Positions 53,043 to 64,000 of a stretch of 64,000 bases of DNA are shown one piece after another. The DNA comes from Pseudeuparius sepicola (Eukaryota > Arthropoda > Insecta > Coleoptera > Anthribidae): the NCBI GenBank assembly GCA_963920635.1, contig OY987298.1, forward strand, positions 143,504,257 through 143,568,256, given 5' to 3'. Made by a program: the position numbers and the translations under genes. Each line of letters starts with the position of its first letter. The stretch's first letter is position 1. The notes below the pieces were generated by a model. The model searched no databases. It was not told the DNA's origin and worked only from the letters and a program-made list of their open reading frames with translations.

Positions 53043-54392
53043 CAGTGGCGTAGTCAGGGGGGGGGGCAAAGGGGGCAATTGCCCCCCCCCCAGAGCTGTC
53101 GAGACAAACTAGATTTGTAATATCAAAATTAATAATACCAAAAATTATATACACCTGGCCTAATCTGAAAATGAACACCAAACATCTACAATTTGTTATT
53201 ATTTGTTTCATCTTGTCTTCTCGAAATTAAAACCTTTGTGCAGTAGATTTGAGAACGCGCCGCCGTATATTATGCACACACTCCGTCGGTCGCAGCGCGT
53301 AACCGTAAATTAAGCGAAACAACCTACTAAACATATTTTGCACAATTACAGTGTGCACCACCACGCCAGAAAGAACTTTTCAAAATTCTAAAAATTTATA
53401 TTAGAAACAATATTATCGAAAACCCACTGAATGGGTTAACACTCCCTTATGTATACCCTGCAATACACATGTCTCCAGAGGAGATATTTGACGAGCTCAA
53501 GACCAAAAAAAGAATACTTGATTTTGTGATATAGATTTTACTGGTTCGAAGAAGAATTATTTTTATGTTATACAGGGTGTCCGGTAATAACTTAAAAAAA
53601 TTTAAAAAAAAGGAAAATATGACGAAAAGTTCATATGAACATAGGTCCGCAGATGTTTGGTTTCGAGATGCAGGGTGTTGAAATTGAAATTTTATTTTCG
53701 ATTTTTTTAAGTAACGACAAAATTTTCTTGCAAAAAACAATATCAACAAGTTAATTAATTTGTCAAAAAATAAATGTGCTTGTTTCTTTAAATTTTATTT
53801 TGAATGTAATTGCATACGAGTGTCAATATGCACCTGCATCGATGCAGAAATTTTAAAATTTCTCGAAAACGGTCACCTTTGGCGTTATTCACCAAGTATA
53901 CCTTTTTTGCTTTTAGAAAACGTGTGGGAAGAGGATACATTCACAAAATGTCGTAAAAGTTTACTGTCAAAAAGTTAGGGCAAATTAAACTAAATAATGA
54001 TTCCGTACGCAGCGCTCTCTACGGATTGCACCAAAAATAATACCAAATTATGACTTCTCTTCCCAAAAAAAACCCGGCTACCAAATTTTGCAAGAAAATT
54101 TTGTCGTCTCAAAAAGTTACTTAAAAAATCGAAAATAAAATTTCAATTTCAACATCCTGCATCTCGAAAACCAAACATCTGCGGACCCATGTTCATATGA
54201 ACTTTTCGTCATATTTTCCATTTTTCTTTTTAATTTTTCAAGTTGGTGCATTTATTTCCGGACACCCTGTATTTATTTATTTTAGAAAATATGTTTTTGT
54301 TCTGTTTTCATTCATTAAAATTATCGACAGAGTTTTGTTATTTATAACCGATTGCCCCCCCCCCCCAGACGTTAATCCTGGATACGTCACTG
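53043..54392. mobile_element. hAT-like TIR element with G-run borders
   Basis: The left end, CAGTGGCGTAGTCAGG followed by a long G run, and the right end read in reverse, CAGTGACGTATCCAGG with a later G run, are imperfect TIRs of the CAGTGGCGTA type common in hAT elements. TCTGTCTC and CCTGGCTC flank them (6 of 8 bases shared), perhaps a decayed 8-bp duplication. No transposase is encoded. A foldback at 53575-54272 has inserted inside. Confidence 0.6.
53575..54272. mobile_element. Nested foldback with TACAGGGTGTCCGG ends
   Basis: TACAGGGTGTCCGG and CCGGACACCCTGTA are the ends. Arms share GTTCATATGAACATRGGTCC, CAGATGTTTGGTTT and GACAAAATTTTCTTGCAAAA in inverted order. About 270-base arms around a ~250-base loop. 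TA borders. Confidence 0.9.
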
Positions 54393-54760
54393 CCTGGCTC
54401 AGAAGAGGAGGCCAGTCGGGCGGCACTTCGCAATTCAAATCCTCCACTTCCATAAAGAATATCACCGCAAAGAACACCACAACAGCTTTACGGCCCGAAA
54501 AACCGCCTCATCAAACATAATGAACGTCGAAGTGTTTTGCACGGCTAAAACCAACCACCTCGGCGCATCTCCCGGGCATTTCATAAATAATTTACGACCG
54601 CAACCAATCCTCCGCCTCCTCGCGAGATTTCTAGAAAACGCCCGGCCCGATTTTTCAGCTGCTTCTCCGCTTTCTTGTCCTTAACGGACGGACAAAACGC
54701 ACATAAATATTATCGGACGCATAACTCCGAGTTATGCAGGTTTATTGTTCTGGTTTATCG
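54393..54760. other. G+C-rich unique patch
   Basis: Includes CCTCCGCCTCCTCGCGAGAT and TTTACGGCCCGAAAAACCGC. Frames lack domains. Candidate regulatory DNA. Confidence 0.3.
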
Positions 54761-54975
54761 GTAGCAAATTGCTGAACGTTTGTTTGAACGTTACCGAGAA
54801 CTACAAGCTAATTTGGGTCGAACGGCGACAGGCCCTTATTTGCTTTTATACACGGCGATTAAGCAAAGATCCAGAATGGGAAATTCTAAGGTTAGGAAAG
54901 GAGGCTGCCTCCAACCCCTCCTTCCAGTTAACCGATTTTTTCAACATAGTGCACTCTTTTTTAGTTGTAGATTAA

Positions 54976-56054
54976 GCCGAGGCACACGGGATAGACATCC
55001 CCTCCCCTTCCCTGCAACGTCACACTGTCAGGCTCATGCCAAACGCCTCGTTCACGCTCTCAGTTCTCAGTCGAGGCGTACTGAGGCACGCGGCTTTATT
55101 GCACGGTGTTCGTGCATATACAGCTACAAATCGTCATATTCAGTTATCCTTTCTTATATAGTGTTTAGCGCAATTCTGATATTCAGGCCGTATATCATCA
55201 TTTAATTGAAAAAAAAACAGGGGCAGTACGTAATTACAGAAGTGTTAAACTACTGGAAATTTGTCTCAAAATCCTGCAAAATATGCCGTTTGTTGTTTAA
55301 CAGAAGGAAATAATTATTCTTGCGATGTATCCTATCATCAGTTAATTGTAAAATGTTTGGCTACACTGGCAAACATATCTCGATAATTATCGAAAGATTC
55401 AAAATGATAGAATAATGGCGCAAAAACCTGAGAAACTAAAAAAAAATAGAGAGTAAGTGATATATCTTATTTTCATTAATTATATTATATTTTTTCTACG
55501 TACTTAATCGCTAAGGCAATTCGCGTGTAAGTGTTTTTTTTTTTAATTTCATTGAGCTTATTACGTTTGTTTCTACGTATTATCACTTCACTGCCGCTTC
55601 ATTGTCATTCATAAAAAGATAAATGTTCATAAGGTTGCGTGTTGCACGAGGTTTTTATGCTGTTTTCAATTCCTTAAAATTTCATTACTATCTCACTAGA
55701 AGATCTAGACTTTTATCTTTGCAATCTGCTGTAATCTGCTCTATAAAATTATAATGGAGCGATAAAGAAGCGATAATGAGTGCCGTATAAAGCCACCTTT
55801 AATAATTGTTGAATTTCATTGAGTTTATGATGTTTATTACTATACGAACTTAATTGTTTAGAATGATTTATTTTCTGTTGTGCGTAACATTTTTCGGTTT
55901 CTTATGGTATGCGTTAATAAATAATCTGCAAAATAAAAAAATGGCTCTAAAACTCCCCAAAATACCGCAACGCATAGAATATCTTAGATAGAATCGGCCT
56001 GATTGTGTGACGCCATCGATCGAGTCTGCAGGCCTTCTATCCCGTGTGCCTCGA
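54976..56054. mobile_element. 1.08-kb TIR element flanked by TTAA
   Basis: CGAGGCACACGGGATAGA near 54978 is exactly mirrored near 56037-56053. TTAA stands outside at 54972-54975 and 56055-56058. TTAA duplications are typical of piggyBac and Kolobok superfamilies. Internal phrases GTCGAGGCGTACTGAGGCAC near 55070 echo the end. No transposase. Confidence 0.8.
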
Positions 56055-56058
56055 TTAA

Positions 56059-56893
56059 ACCTTCCACAAGGTAGTTTTTAGGTTAACGTTCACGAAACTT
56101 TCTACAATTTTGATTTGCATCTTAATTGGTGCAAAATTGCACTGTTATCAAAAATAAATATAAGAATTGTATGTCGTATGTCGGCAATAAGTATAAATCA
56201 AAAATTTAAGTTGGGTCAGATAACTACTACACCAGGGTCCACTTGGATTAAATTTCAACTCAATAATTTCACCAGTTTTAACAAAAGAGCGAGCTTTCTG
56301 GGAAGAAGTACGAAATTTTCTCGAAAATTAGGTATCATTTATTTCCAAATTATTTCCTGAACTTCTTTAATCCATAAATTGTCTGAAGCAAAAGTTTGCC
56401 TCATTAATCTTCTACATTATTTGCCGTTACCAACAACAAACTTATTAAGCTGTTTAGGACCATGGGGCCATGTGCTGAAAGCAGCCTTTAAGCCGTATTT
56501 TTTTATTTTTCAGCCGATTTCATAAATGAAACATTCCTCAATTGCTGACAAAATTACCTTTAAAATGAGGTATCACAAGGATGGTAGTTAGAGGTAGTGA
56601 GGGTTGAGGAGTGAGTGAACTAACATTATCTAATTACTAAAAGACGCCCCCCTTTCAATAAAAATCGATGGGTCTCAGCCATATTTTTATTTCCAAAAGT
56701 TTTCAAATGAACATACTATATAGTCATTTATTACTATTGGTTTAGTTTTATTGGATTCCTCAGAACCATTCAAAGCTCAAATTTAAAATCTCATCTGTTT
56801 GGTTATTTAAGAAGGGAGTCTAGTGGGTGCCATCGCAATGATAAAGCGCCAGCTGGCGACGAGAAACGTCACTACGTCATCACAGCGTGGTAG
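56059..56893. other. Unique stretch, nothing recognised
   Basis: A frame at 56115-56360 is short and without motif. G+C rises near 56840 (GATAAAGCGCCAGCTGGCGA). Confidence 0.35.
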
Positions 56894-56924
56894 CAGTGAC
56901 TATAGAATCCTTCTATAGTCACTG
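56894..56924. repeat. Short palindrome CAGTGACTATAGAA, copy 2
   Basis: CAGTGACTATAGAA and TTCTATAGTCACTG are separated by three bases: a perfect 14-bp stem. It lies 230 bases before THAP fragment 3. Copy 1 is at 24285-24319. Confidence 0.9.
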
Positions 56925-57150
56925 GTGGTAGCTTTTTGTAGTTGTTTACGTTTACTTGTCTGGCGATTTTCCTTTTTTAAAGAACGTTTGTTGTGTTTAT
57001 TGTGTTTTGGACTGTGTGTTTTAGTAATATAGAACGTGGAGTTTTATTAATACGGTGGTAAAACAGCAGTGATTCAGAATAAAGTGATTAAAATTCAATT
57101 TTAGTTTATAGGTTTTAGGTTGTGTCTATAGTTTAGGACTTATTTAAATC

Positions 57151-57350
57151 ATGCCGTGGACGTGTTCCGTTCTCAACTGCAAGGGAAACTACAAAGGCGG
57201 TCCTAAAGTGCCTGCTTTTTCCTTCCCTAAGACCCCATTTTAAGGGAAAAATGGGTTGAGGCCATCAAAAGTGATTTTGTTCCCACACAGTTTTCCAGGG
57301 TAAAAGTGGTTTTGGTTTGGACTGTTTGGGAGAGTTTTATACCTAAGAAT
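57151..57350 (+). pseudogene. THAP-domain gene fragment 3, frameshifted, no intron
   Basis: The ATG opens MPWTCSVLNCKGNYKGGPKV, then PAFSFPKTPF and a stop at 57241. In another frame the next bases read REKWVEAIKSDFVPTQFSRV, and later WESFIPKNF. The order CX4C, SFP, W.EAI, FIP.NF matches a THAP domain; the C..H pair is not recovered cleanly. Unlike fragments 1 and 2, no intron separates the CX4C part from SFP, so it comes from a different THAP lineage. Downstream to 57840 I see no catalytic domain. Confidence 0.6.
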
Positions 57351-57839
57351 TTTACATGATTAAACGTAACCACCTTAAAATCAGGAAGTTTTATGGTTTT
57401 ATTTATTAGAATTTAGTTGTATACCTAGGCACACAAATAAGAAATAATTGGCATTTACGGAAATTTTACCGGTAGATATCAAAATGCACCAAAAGCCCTT
57501 GAAAATGATACTTTCACTCTCGTAGAATATTAACCGTGTGGTAAAACCATGAGCTATATATATGTAAACAATCATTTTAAAGTGTTTTTACGAAATTTAC
57601 CAAGTTGACATATTGAAATTTGAATTTGGCGCCTTAGGCCCACCTCCCTTGGATGACTCATCGCTTTCAGCTTCCGGGCCTTGTCATTGCGACGGTGCCC
57701 GTCTAGTACTTACCACTTTAATAATAAAATAACCGTTAAATTATAAAAGAAAACCAAGTTAAATGGAACTGCCTATACTTATACATTCTGTAGGTTTACA
57801 TTAAACGGAAAATATACATGTAGCTGTATAGAAACCAAT
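57351..57839. other. Unassigned AT-rich stretch
   Basis: No repeat partner or coding signal recognised. Confidence 0.35.
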
Positions 57840-58240
57840 AATACTCCACTCACCAAGCCTGTGTCATGCGTCTCATAGCCTCGTTCCTCGCAATATGACT
57901 CTCAAAATAGGAAATAAAAGCACGTCACTCCCAAACCCGACCCTCCCAACTTCGGGAGCCCTTTCCAGTAAATGGGAAAGTAATTAACTTTGGGAAGACG
58001 CGCCAACTTGCTAGACAGGTCGGGTCGTCTCCACGCGAATAGGAAAACTCAATTAAAAATAAGAGCGGGGGCAAAATGCGTCGGTAATGGAGAAAACCGC
58101 CGATATAGCCCCGCTCATGGAAGCCGACAGAAACGATCGGTTTCCATCGGAGATATGGAGGTGAGTAGAAGGCGCTTAGACGAGTATCAAACGATTCCTT
58201 TCGATCTCTTTGTTTACGACTCGTTGGAGTGATTGGTTTT
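57840..58240. other. G+C-rich unique patch
   Basis: Contains CCCGACCCTCCCAACTTCGG, GAAAACCGCCGATATAGCCC and GAAACGATCGGTTTC. A plus-strand frame at 57990-58232 has no recognisable domain. Bases 58241-58925 beyond it are AT-rich with no feature. Confidence 0.3.
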
Positions 58241-58972
58241 GGTTACGGCATTTTTGTGTAATATTTTAAAGGACTGTAAAAATAACAGAAAATTTCCATT
58301 CATAGCTACAGGTAAGAAAAGCACAGAAGCGACTTCACATTTAAAAAGTTGGACGGTATTATAAATAGATAAGACAATTAATATTTACAAAACATATTAG
58401 GTATGCCCAACTAGGTATGCTATATCGTAACATTTTCGTAAGCAGTTCGTCAACTTTTAACTTGTTACATTCGACCAATGAAAACATTGTATTATAGTTA
58501 AAGTGCAGCTAGATAATGTAAACGTGAATTTCTGACGTATACATTCACGAATCTGCTTGGGTTGTGTGTTTTTACATAGGCATATAAACACTTATTATTA
58601 TATTATATTTATTTATTTTTTTGCACTGTGTATGTATGTGAGCGTAGTATAGGTATAATAGATCGAAAACTATTCATACTCAGAGCCATCCGTGACTGAT
58701 ATTCAAATTACGAATACTGTAATCAAGCGAAAAAATTAAAATGTTCCAACTTCATTATCTGATGGAATGAATTGGTACAAACTTCAAATTGCATTTATAA
58801 AATATACCCTGTGAATGTGGCAATTTCGGAAAAGGAAAATCAAATTTCATCATTATTTTAACAATAATTATTTTATAATTTTGTAGATCACGGAGATTTT
58901 ATAGCATCTTCTAAAGCAGTTATGTACAGGGTGTTCGGACTTATTTTAACCACTTAACTTTTTTATTTTCGA

Positions 58973-59060
58973 CCTACACGATGGAAGCACGTGAACAATT
59001 CTGAGGGCTAATACGAGGCAGGGCCGCATTAAGGACGATCTCTATGAATTTTATAATATT
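58973..59060 (+). mobile_element. Fragment of the CTCTATTCAAACTAAATGC MITE family
   Basis: Carries ACGATGGAAGCACGTGAACA, GGGCTAATACGAGGCAGGGC and ATGAATTTTATAATAT without either TIR. A foldback end (TACAGGGTGTTCGGAC) lies just before at 58925. Confidence 0.75.
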
Positions 59061-59383
59061 GATTTGATTTGAAACATATTGGTTATCCAAAAATTGTATG
59101 TATATTATAAATTTTCTTGTACCTATGTCATTCACTTACCTGCAAATTTCTACTATTAACACAAATCGTAGCTCCAACAATTATTAATATACAGCGAAAG
59201 AATTATATCGTAAAAAAATAAAGGTCCACTCGGGTCCACTTGCAACTCAGTACACAAAATTTTATTACTCTAAGTTATACAAGGAGTTCACCAAATGGGG
59301 CCAAACTTCGATAAAATTGGGTACCACCCTGTACCACCGGGCATATTTTTTAGAACCCCAAGGTATTACTTTACATACCTACA

Positions 59384-59836
59384 CTCTATTCAACTAAATG
59401 CAAGTGGCGCGTAAACATTTATACGATGGAAGCACGTGTGAACAATTCTGAGGGCTAATACGAGGCAGGGCCGCATTAAAGATGATCTGTATATGAATTT
59501 TATAATATAAAATATTAAAATAATATGCCCCAGTATTAAGAACTTTAATAACAAACTTTTATGGCACACCTAGTCATTCACATACCTGCAAATTTCTACT
59601 TATAACACGAATCGCAGCTCCAACAATTAATAAACATCGAAAGAATTATATCGGAAAAATAAAGGTCCACTTGCAACTCAGTACACCTCTGTAAGAAACA
59701 CCGACTCGCTCTTGCTACACCCGCCGGGTCAGACTTTATCGCCGGCTAGCCAGTAGCAAGCAGATCACGTGCGTATCACGCTGTAGCCATGCAACAACTT
59801 GTGTTTATGTTTCACTTGCGTTTAGTTTGAATAGAG
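59384..59836 (+). mobile_element. 453-bp MITE, long copy of the 22.3-kb family
   Basis: Left end CTCTATTCAACTAAATGCAA, right end CACTTGCGTTTAGTTTGAAT plus AGAG. The extra central part relative to the short copy includes GCCGGCTAGCCAGTAGCAAG, and GGCTAGCCAATAGCAA survives in the short copy at the deletion join. Confidence 0.85.
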
Positions 59837-60540
59837 TTAAGAAAAAATGTTAAGTAAAAAAAGTTGTAGGCAGAAAGGTGTGCTTTTATTATGTCAAAAA
59901 TTATACAGGGTGTTCAAGTTAAGTGTGCCAAACTATATTTTTTTATTATTTTAATTTGTTTTTCGGTAGCAGTCTCAGTTGTTGGTCATGAGACAAAACA
60001 ATACATACCTATGTCTTTAATAATCGGATAACGCTTCGTGTTGCCAGTTTTGTAGTTTGTGGCATATATGTCATACAATTGAACCAAATTTTGATTCAAT
60101 AATTATTGTTTTGAGCATCAAAAGTGCAAAATTGAAAGCAAGGTCGAATATCTTCCAAACAGCCGTACCAAATATATCGATAGAATCGCAAAAATACGTA
60201 GATTTCAAAATAGAAAAATATACAGGGTATTGTATTTTAAAAAACCATTGTTATAACTAAATGTCTGTTACTCGATGTTCAATTGTTTTTATGAAAATGA
60301 ATTCAAATAGCCCTGTTGGAACCCCATAACTTTTCTATTTCATATTGCTTCTAGGTCAAAAAATAAAGAAGTTAATGGGGATAAAAAATAACAACAAAAT
60401 AAAAAAACTACATTTTAATTTTTTTATTAAATTCGAAAAAAACCTTGAAACATAAAAACACAGAAAATTCGTTATTTTTTCTGTTCCTTTCAATAATATA
60501 ATTAGTAGAGGTCTAGTTTATCCGTTACAGCCTGACAAAC
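59837..60540. other. Stretch with solo foldback ends
   Basis: TACAGGGTGTTCAAGTTAAG at 59906 and ATACAGGGTATTGTATTTTA at 60221 are isolated foldback-type ends. No gene recognised. Confidence 0.4.
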
Positions 60541-60790
60541 TGGATCGCTACAACCGAAGACAAGACCCAGATAAGTGCCTAACCGCGGTTCTCTTGCTAG
60601 TTAAGCCCGTGTTTTCTAAATTACTATTGGTCGGCGTTCATCTGGGGCCGCCGCCGGAGCAGTACCCTTATCGGATCTGCAATCCAATTAGATAAGAGCG
60701 ATCACTTATTTCGATAACGCCGATTTATGCAGCGCCCATTATGTTCTATATAAGTACGGGAGAAAAACGGTCTAAACGCGACTCTTAAAT
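60541..60790 (+). promoter_or_regulatory. Candidate promoter: GATA-motif cluster and TATA box
   Basis: A locally G+C-rich patch holds AGATAAG at 60569 and 60690, CTTATC at 60667 and GATAAC at 60713, followed by TATATAAG at 60747-60754. Four GATA-type motifs within 150 bases upstream of a canonical TATA box is more than I would expect in random DNA of this composition. No clear downstream gene: a short frame from 60808 runs into foldback sequence. It could be a host enhancer/promoter or the leader of a lost element. Confidence 0.35.
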
Positions 60791-61424
60791 TGTTAATTAT
60801 TCCACAGATGTGCAGGAAAAGTAGTAGCGGAATGTTGAATTGGGAACAGGGGTGTATTAAGGCACTCTTGAAGTTGATTTTTGAATACTGCAGTTTGGTA
60901 TGCGTATTGTGTTCCGTCGAGATTTTTCCGTCGGGAATCGAAGTTATAAGTCATTTTAAGATTGGAAATGTTTATGTTCGTATACAGGGTAATTTGGTCG
61001 TGTGTAGTAGATAAAAAACTTAGTGGCGAGTATTTGTGTAAGAAATTACTACGCGTACAGTGGATTGTCAACTTTCCGTTTTTAGCTAATAATTCTGTCA
61101 AATCTCAACAGAATTCTAAAAACGACGCATCACTGTATTCGCAATTATAAGGACTTTAAAATGATGCGCCACAAGTGGAGTAGTTCCATTTGAAATTTTA
61201 AAGTTGGGGTTGCTAGGGATTAGGGGGATGAACATATCGAGTTGGCTTGACTGTAAAAAAAGCTCCCCCCAAGAACAAAAAACGACGGGTCTCGGCGAAT
61301 TTTCAAATATTTTTCGGTTTTCTAATTTTTGGGTGGTCAAGTTTTCGTTGGGAAACCCTGTATATGGGAGTCCAGTTAGCAGTTTTCGTTCTAGCCAAAG
61401 TGAATAAGACCACTTTGGTTCAAG

Positions 61425-62876
61425 CCTATACAGGGTGGCCCACCACGAACTGCATGGATCTATATATGGAAAACTAAAAGAAGGAAAATTCTGAAAATTT
61501 GGCACCTCACCAATGCCGATGGGCGCTGCTCAACTAAAATATTTTGGTGAATCTGGCACTTCCGGTTATACCGGAAGTCGATATCAACTTTCTTATTTAA
61601 AATGGAACACCCTGTATATTCTTGCATTTTTGTTGGATTCTAGGCATCATTTTGGAACAAAAACATGCAACATGTCCTATGTCTAAATCCAACCGTTTTT
61701 GAGATATTTGCATTTTTCCGAAAAAAATTACAAGTGCAGACCTAAAGTCAATTAGCAATTTATACGAGGAAACCGCGAAATTTCAAAACGAATTTTTGGC
61801 ATCGTGTAACAGAAGCCCCGACCTAGTGATCTCTGCTGAGGAATAAATCCGCTCTTATATATTCACAAAATATGAATAAAAATTACATTCAAAATGTGCT
61901 TAAATCTCGAAATTTTCAAATGGAAAGCCCCATTTTTTTCAATGCGATCTTATTCACCAATAAAAATGATGACAACTTTGTGTAAGGTTTCCTATACCTA
62001 AATGCAGTAATTTTCGATTAATTTACGAAAAACCCACTTTTCGCCCATAAAATGCGGGGTTTGCTTAACGCTTGGAAAATCATATTAGCCGTGGACGTTG
62101 AGAAGACAATCGCGACTGAGGAAATGTCACTACTTGGTTTATAAATTATTGTCAACAATAATGCTGGCGCGCTTAAATTACTCAAACGAAGATTATGTTC
62201 TTGATATTACTTCGTTGCATTCTCCGTAGATAATGAACAAATTTAAATAATCTTCGTTTGTGTAATTTAAGCGCGCCGGCATTATTGTTGACAATAATTT
62301 ATAAACCAAGTGACATTTCCTCAGCCGCGATTGTCTTTTCAACGTCCACGGTTAATATGATTTTCCAAGCGGGGGTTTCCATTTGAAAATTTCGAGATTT
62401 ATTCACATTTTGAATGTAATTTTTATTCATATTTTGTGAACACCCTGTATAAGAACGGATTTATTTCTCAGCAGAGATCACTAGATCAGGGCTTCTGTTA
62501 CACGATGCCAAAAATTCGTTTTGAAATTTCGCGGTTTCCTCGTATAAATTGCTAATTGACTTTAGGTCTGCACCTGTAATTTTTTTCGGAAAAATGCAAA
62601 TATCTCAAAAACGGTTGGATTTAGACATAGGACATGTTGCATGTTTTTGTTCCAAAATGATGCCTAGAATCCAAAAATGCAATAATATATAGGGTGTTCC
62701 ATTTGAGATAAGAAAGTTGATATCGACTTCCGGTATAACCGGAAGTGCTAGATTCACCAAAATATTTTAGTTGAGCAGCGCCCATCGGCATTGGTGAGGT
62801 GCCAAATTTTCAGAATTTTCCTACTTTTAGTTTTCCATATATAGATCGATGCAGTTCGTGGTGGGCCACCCTGTAT
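61425..62876. mobile_element. 1.45-kb foldback element, asymmetrical arms
   Basis: TATACAGGGTGGCCCACCAC at the left is mirrored at the right. Long arms share GGTGAATCTGGCACTTCCGG, TTAGGTCTGCACTTGTAATT, CAACAATAATGCTGGCGCGC and more. The left arm has about 190 extra bases (near 61920-62085) absent from the right. Further CACCCTGTATA phrases inside (61611, 62443) suggest smaller elements built in. Confidence 0.85.
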
Positions 62877-63473
62877 AATAAATGACAGCGGTGTCGAGGC
62901 GTGAATCGTGAACAGTATAGGGAGATCCAATATAATAACTTGGTTTAATTAAAAATTATACTTATTATTCTTACTACCAACTCGTAAACTGTGTTAATTT
63001 TGTTTCATATATTGGGTGTTATCATTTCCAATGTCTCTGATGGTAGCAAAGATTGCGAAATCTGTGAATTTTTGAAAGGGTTCGCCAAGCGTTTTTTGCG
63101 CCATGTCTAGATGTATAAGTGAATATATGTTTTCTAGCCTGAACCAATAGTGTCATTAAAGGCTGCCAGAAATGTCAGGTGACCCAGGTGGAGTCAGTGT
63201 AAACACATCTATATAGTTCATCCTGAATTTTAATACATCATTGACAATTATTGCCAAACAATGATGTAACGGAGACAAGTTGTTTGTTATTTTAAATACA
63301 TTAGTGGGATTTCTTCTAATTAAACGAGTATCGGGAACTATGATAGACACTAGAAACATTCAAAACTTCACTAGGGACATAATGGAGAATTCTACGACTG
63401 AGGCACAAGTTAACATATTTGATTTTTTGAAAGACGGTACCGTTTGGCACAGCCGTGACTCTAGGAGAAGCCC
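62877..63473. other. Unassigned stretch
   Basis: A short tandem inversion (CATTGACAATTATTG / AACAATGATGTAAC) is near 63237-63272. No gene recognised. Confidence 0.35.
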
Positions 63474-64000
63474 TGAAGTAGAGAAAACTGGCAACAAGGG
63501 ATGCGGGTCCACGTCGCGTGCCCTGACACTGCCTGTCAGTTGATTTTACAAGAAATTTACCATAATTAATTGTGTAGTGCGGGTAGTGCTATCGTCGCCA
63601 GATTGCTACGACGAGGCAGTGTGTCTCTGGGTGGAAACAGACTGCCCGAAGTGCTGGCGACAGCTTTTTTATAAATTTGTTTAATTTTGGGCAAAAGTGA
63701 AACATTTCTATAAAAGTTCGAAGTGAAGAATCGTTCCTTTACAATTTCAAGCCTCAAGATGCCTAGAAGCGTCGAGGGAAGATAGAACTTAGTTATATAC
63801 CTACCTGGCTGCAAGTCAAATCGTAACAATAACTTGAAGTAGCTAGGTTTTCTTTGCTTGACAAGCGGTCAACTTGTATTCATTTTGGGCTTTCCAAATG
63901 ACGAAAATTTAAGAATATGCCAATTGCATAGGCAAACTAAAGTACCCTTTACAATTAAAGGAGCTTTCTAAAAATCCAACCATAGTTTAGTATTGTTGCA
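63474..64000 (-). repeat. Dispersed repeat R, copy 3 (runs off the window)
   Basis: Minus-strand match to 6990-7545: GCAACAAGGGATGCGGGTCC at 63490, the phrase TCCTTTACAATTTCAAGCCT near 63735, and AGTTTAGTATTGTTGCA at the window edge. It should continue past base 64000. Confidence 0.75.

Noticed and set aside
54780..55205. 141-codon frame spanning 54976
   Set aside because: It crosses the border of the TTAA-flanked element, so it cannot be one ancestral gene, and no motif is visible.
60790..61014. A 68-75 residue protein downstream of the TATA box
   Set aside because: The frame runs into a TACAGGG foldback end, has no domain, and its only in-frame ATG follows a weak context.

Overview
This window is AT-rich eukaryotic DNA, almost certainly from an arthropod and most likely an insect. 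Evidence for this is an R4/Dong-type retrotransposon seated in TAA repeats, many TACAGGGTG-ended foldback elements, frequent TAGGTACC runs, short introns with GT..AG ends, and remnants of Helitron, hAT, PIF/Harbinger, THAP-bearing and RNase H-bearing LINE elements. I cannot fix the insect order. I see no intact host protein-coding gene. The only long intact reading frames belong to one retrotransposon family; the rest is transposon remnants, foldback elements and islands of higher G+C that may be regulatory.

Bases 1-5740 hold an apparently complete R4/Dong-like element: a 68-bp tandem array, a 1239-codon ORF and a TAA tail. A 5'-truncated, very similar copy follows head to tail, inserted into the TAA tail of the first. 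Bases 6000-13200 hold a LINE tail remnant, two Helitron 3' ends facing each other, a near-perfect 247-bp palindrome, foldbacks, a 115-bp tandem repeat and a tRNA-like SINE head. Bases 14100-25100 are nested foldback and TIR elements. They include a 2.4-kb element with perfect 28-bp ends whose interior carries a 299-bp duplication around a 232-bp patch that also occurs 2.1 kb away. The first of three THAP-domain gene fragments is at 23.66 kb.

Bases 25100-29300 contain a decayed RNase H LINE tail, an internally deleted Harbinger element with intact TIRs and a TAA target duplication, a G+C-rich island and a long foldback. From 30 to 48 kb there are four copies of a ~600-bp repeat with a segment resembling the internal promoter region of 5S rRNA, three copies of a ~670-bp TIR family, two small elements with exact 8-bp target duplications, and a hAT element whose left end was hit by a foldback made of four copies of one unit. 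A 2.16-kb TIR element there carries about ten copies of one subterminal motif and a hammerhead-like fold.

Bases 48-64 kb hold further foldbacks, two more THAP fragments, a hAT-like element with a G-run edge, a TTAA-flanked element, a patch with GATA motifs and a TATA box, and an inverted copy of the repeat at 6.4-7.5 kb running off the window end. No genes cooperate in a pathway here; the functional logic is that of transposon layers inserted in one another, with deletion derivatives that depend on transposases encoded elsewhere.
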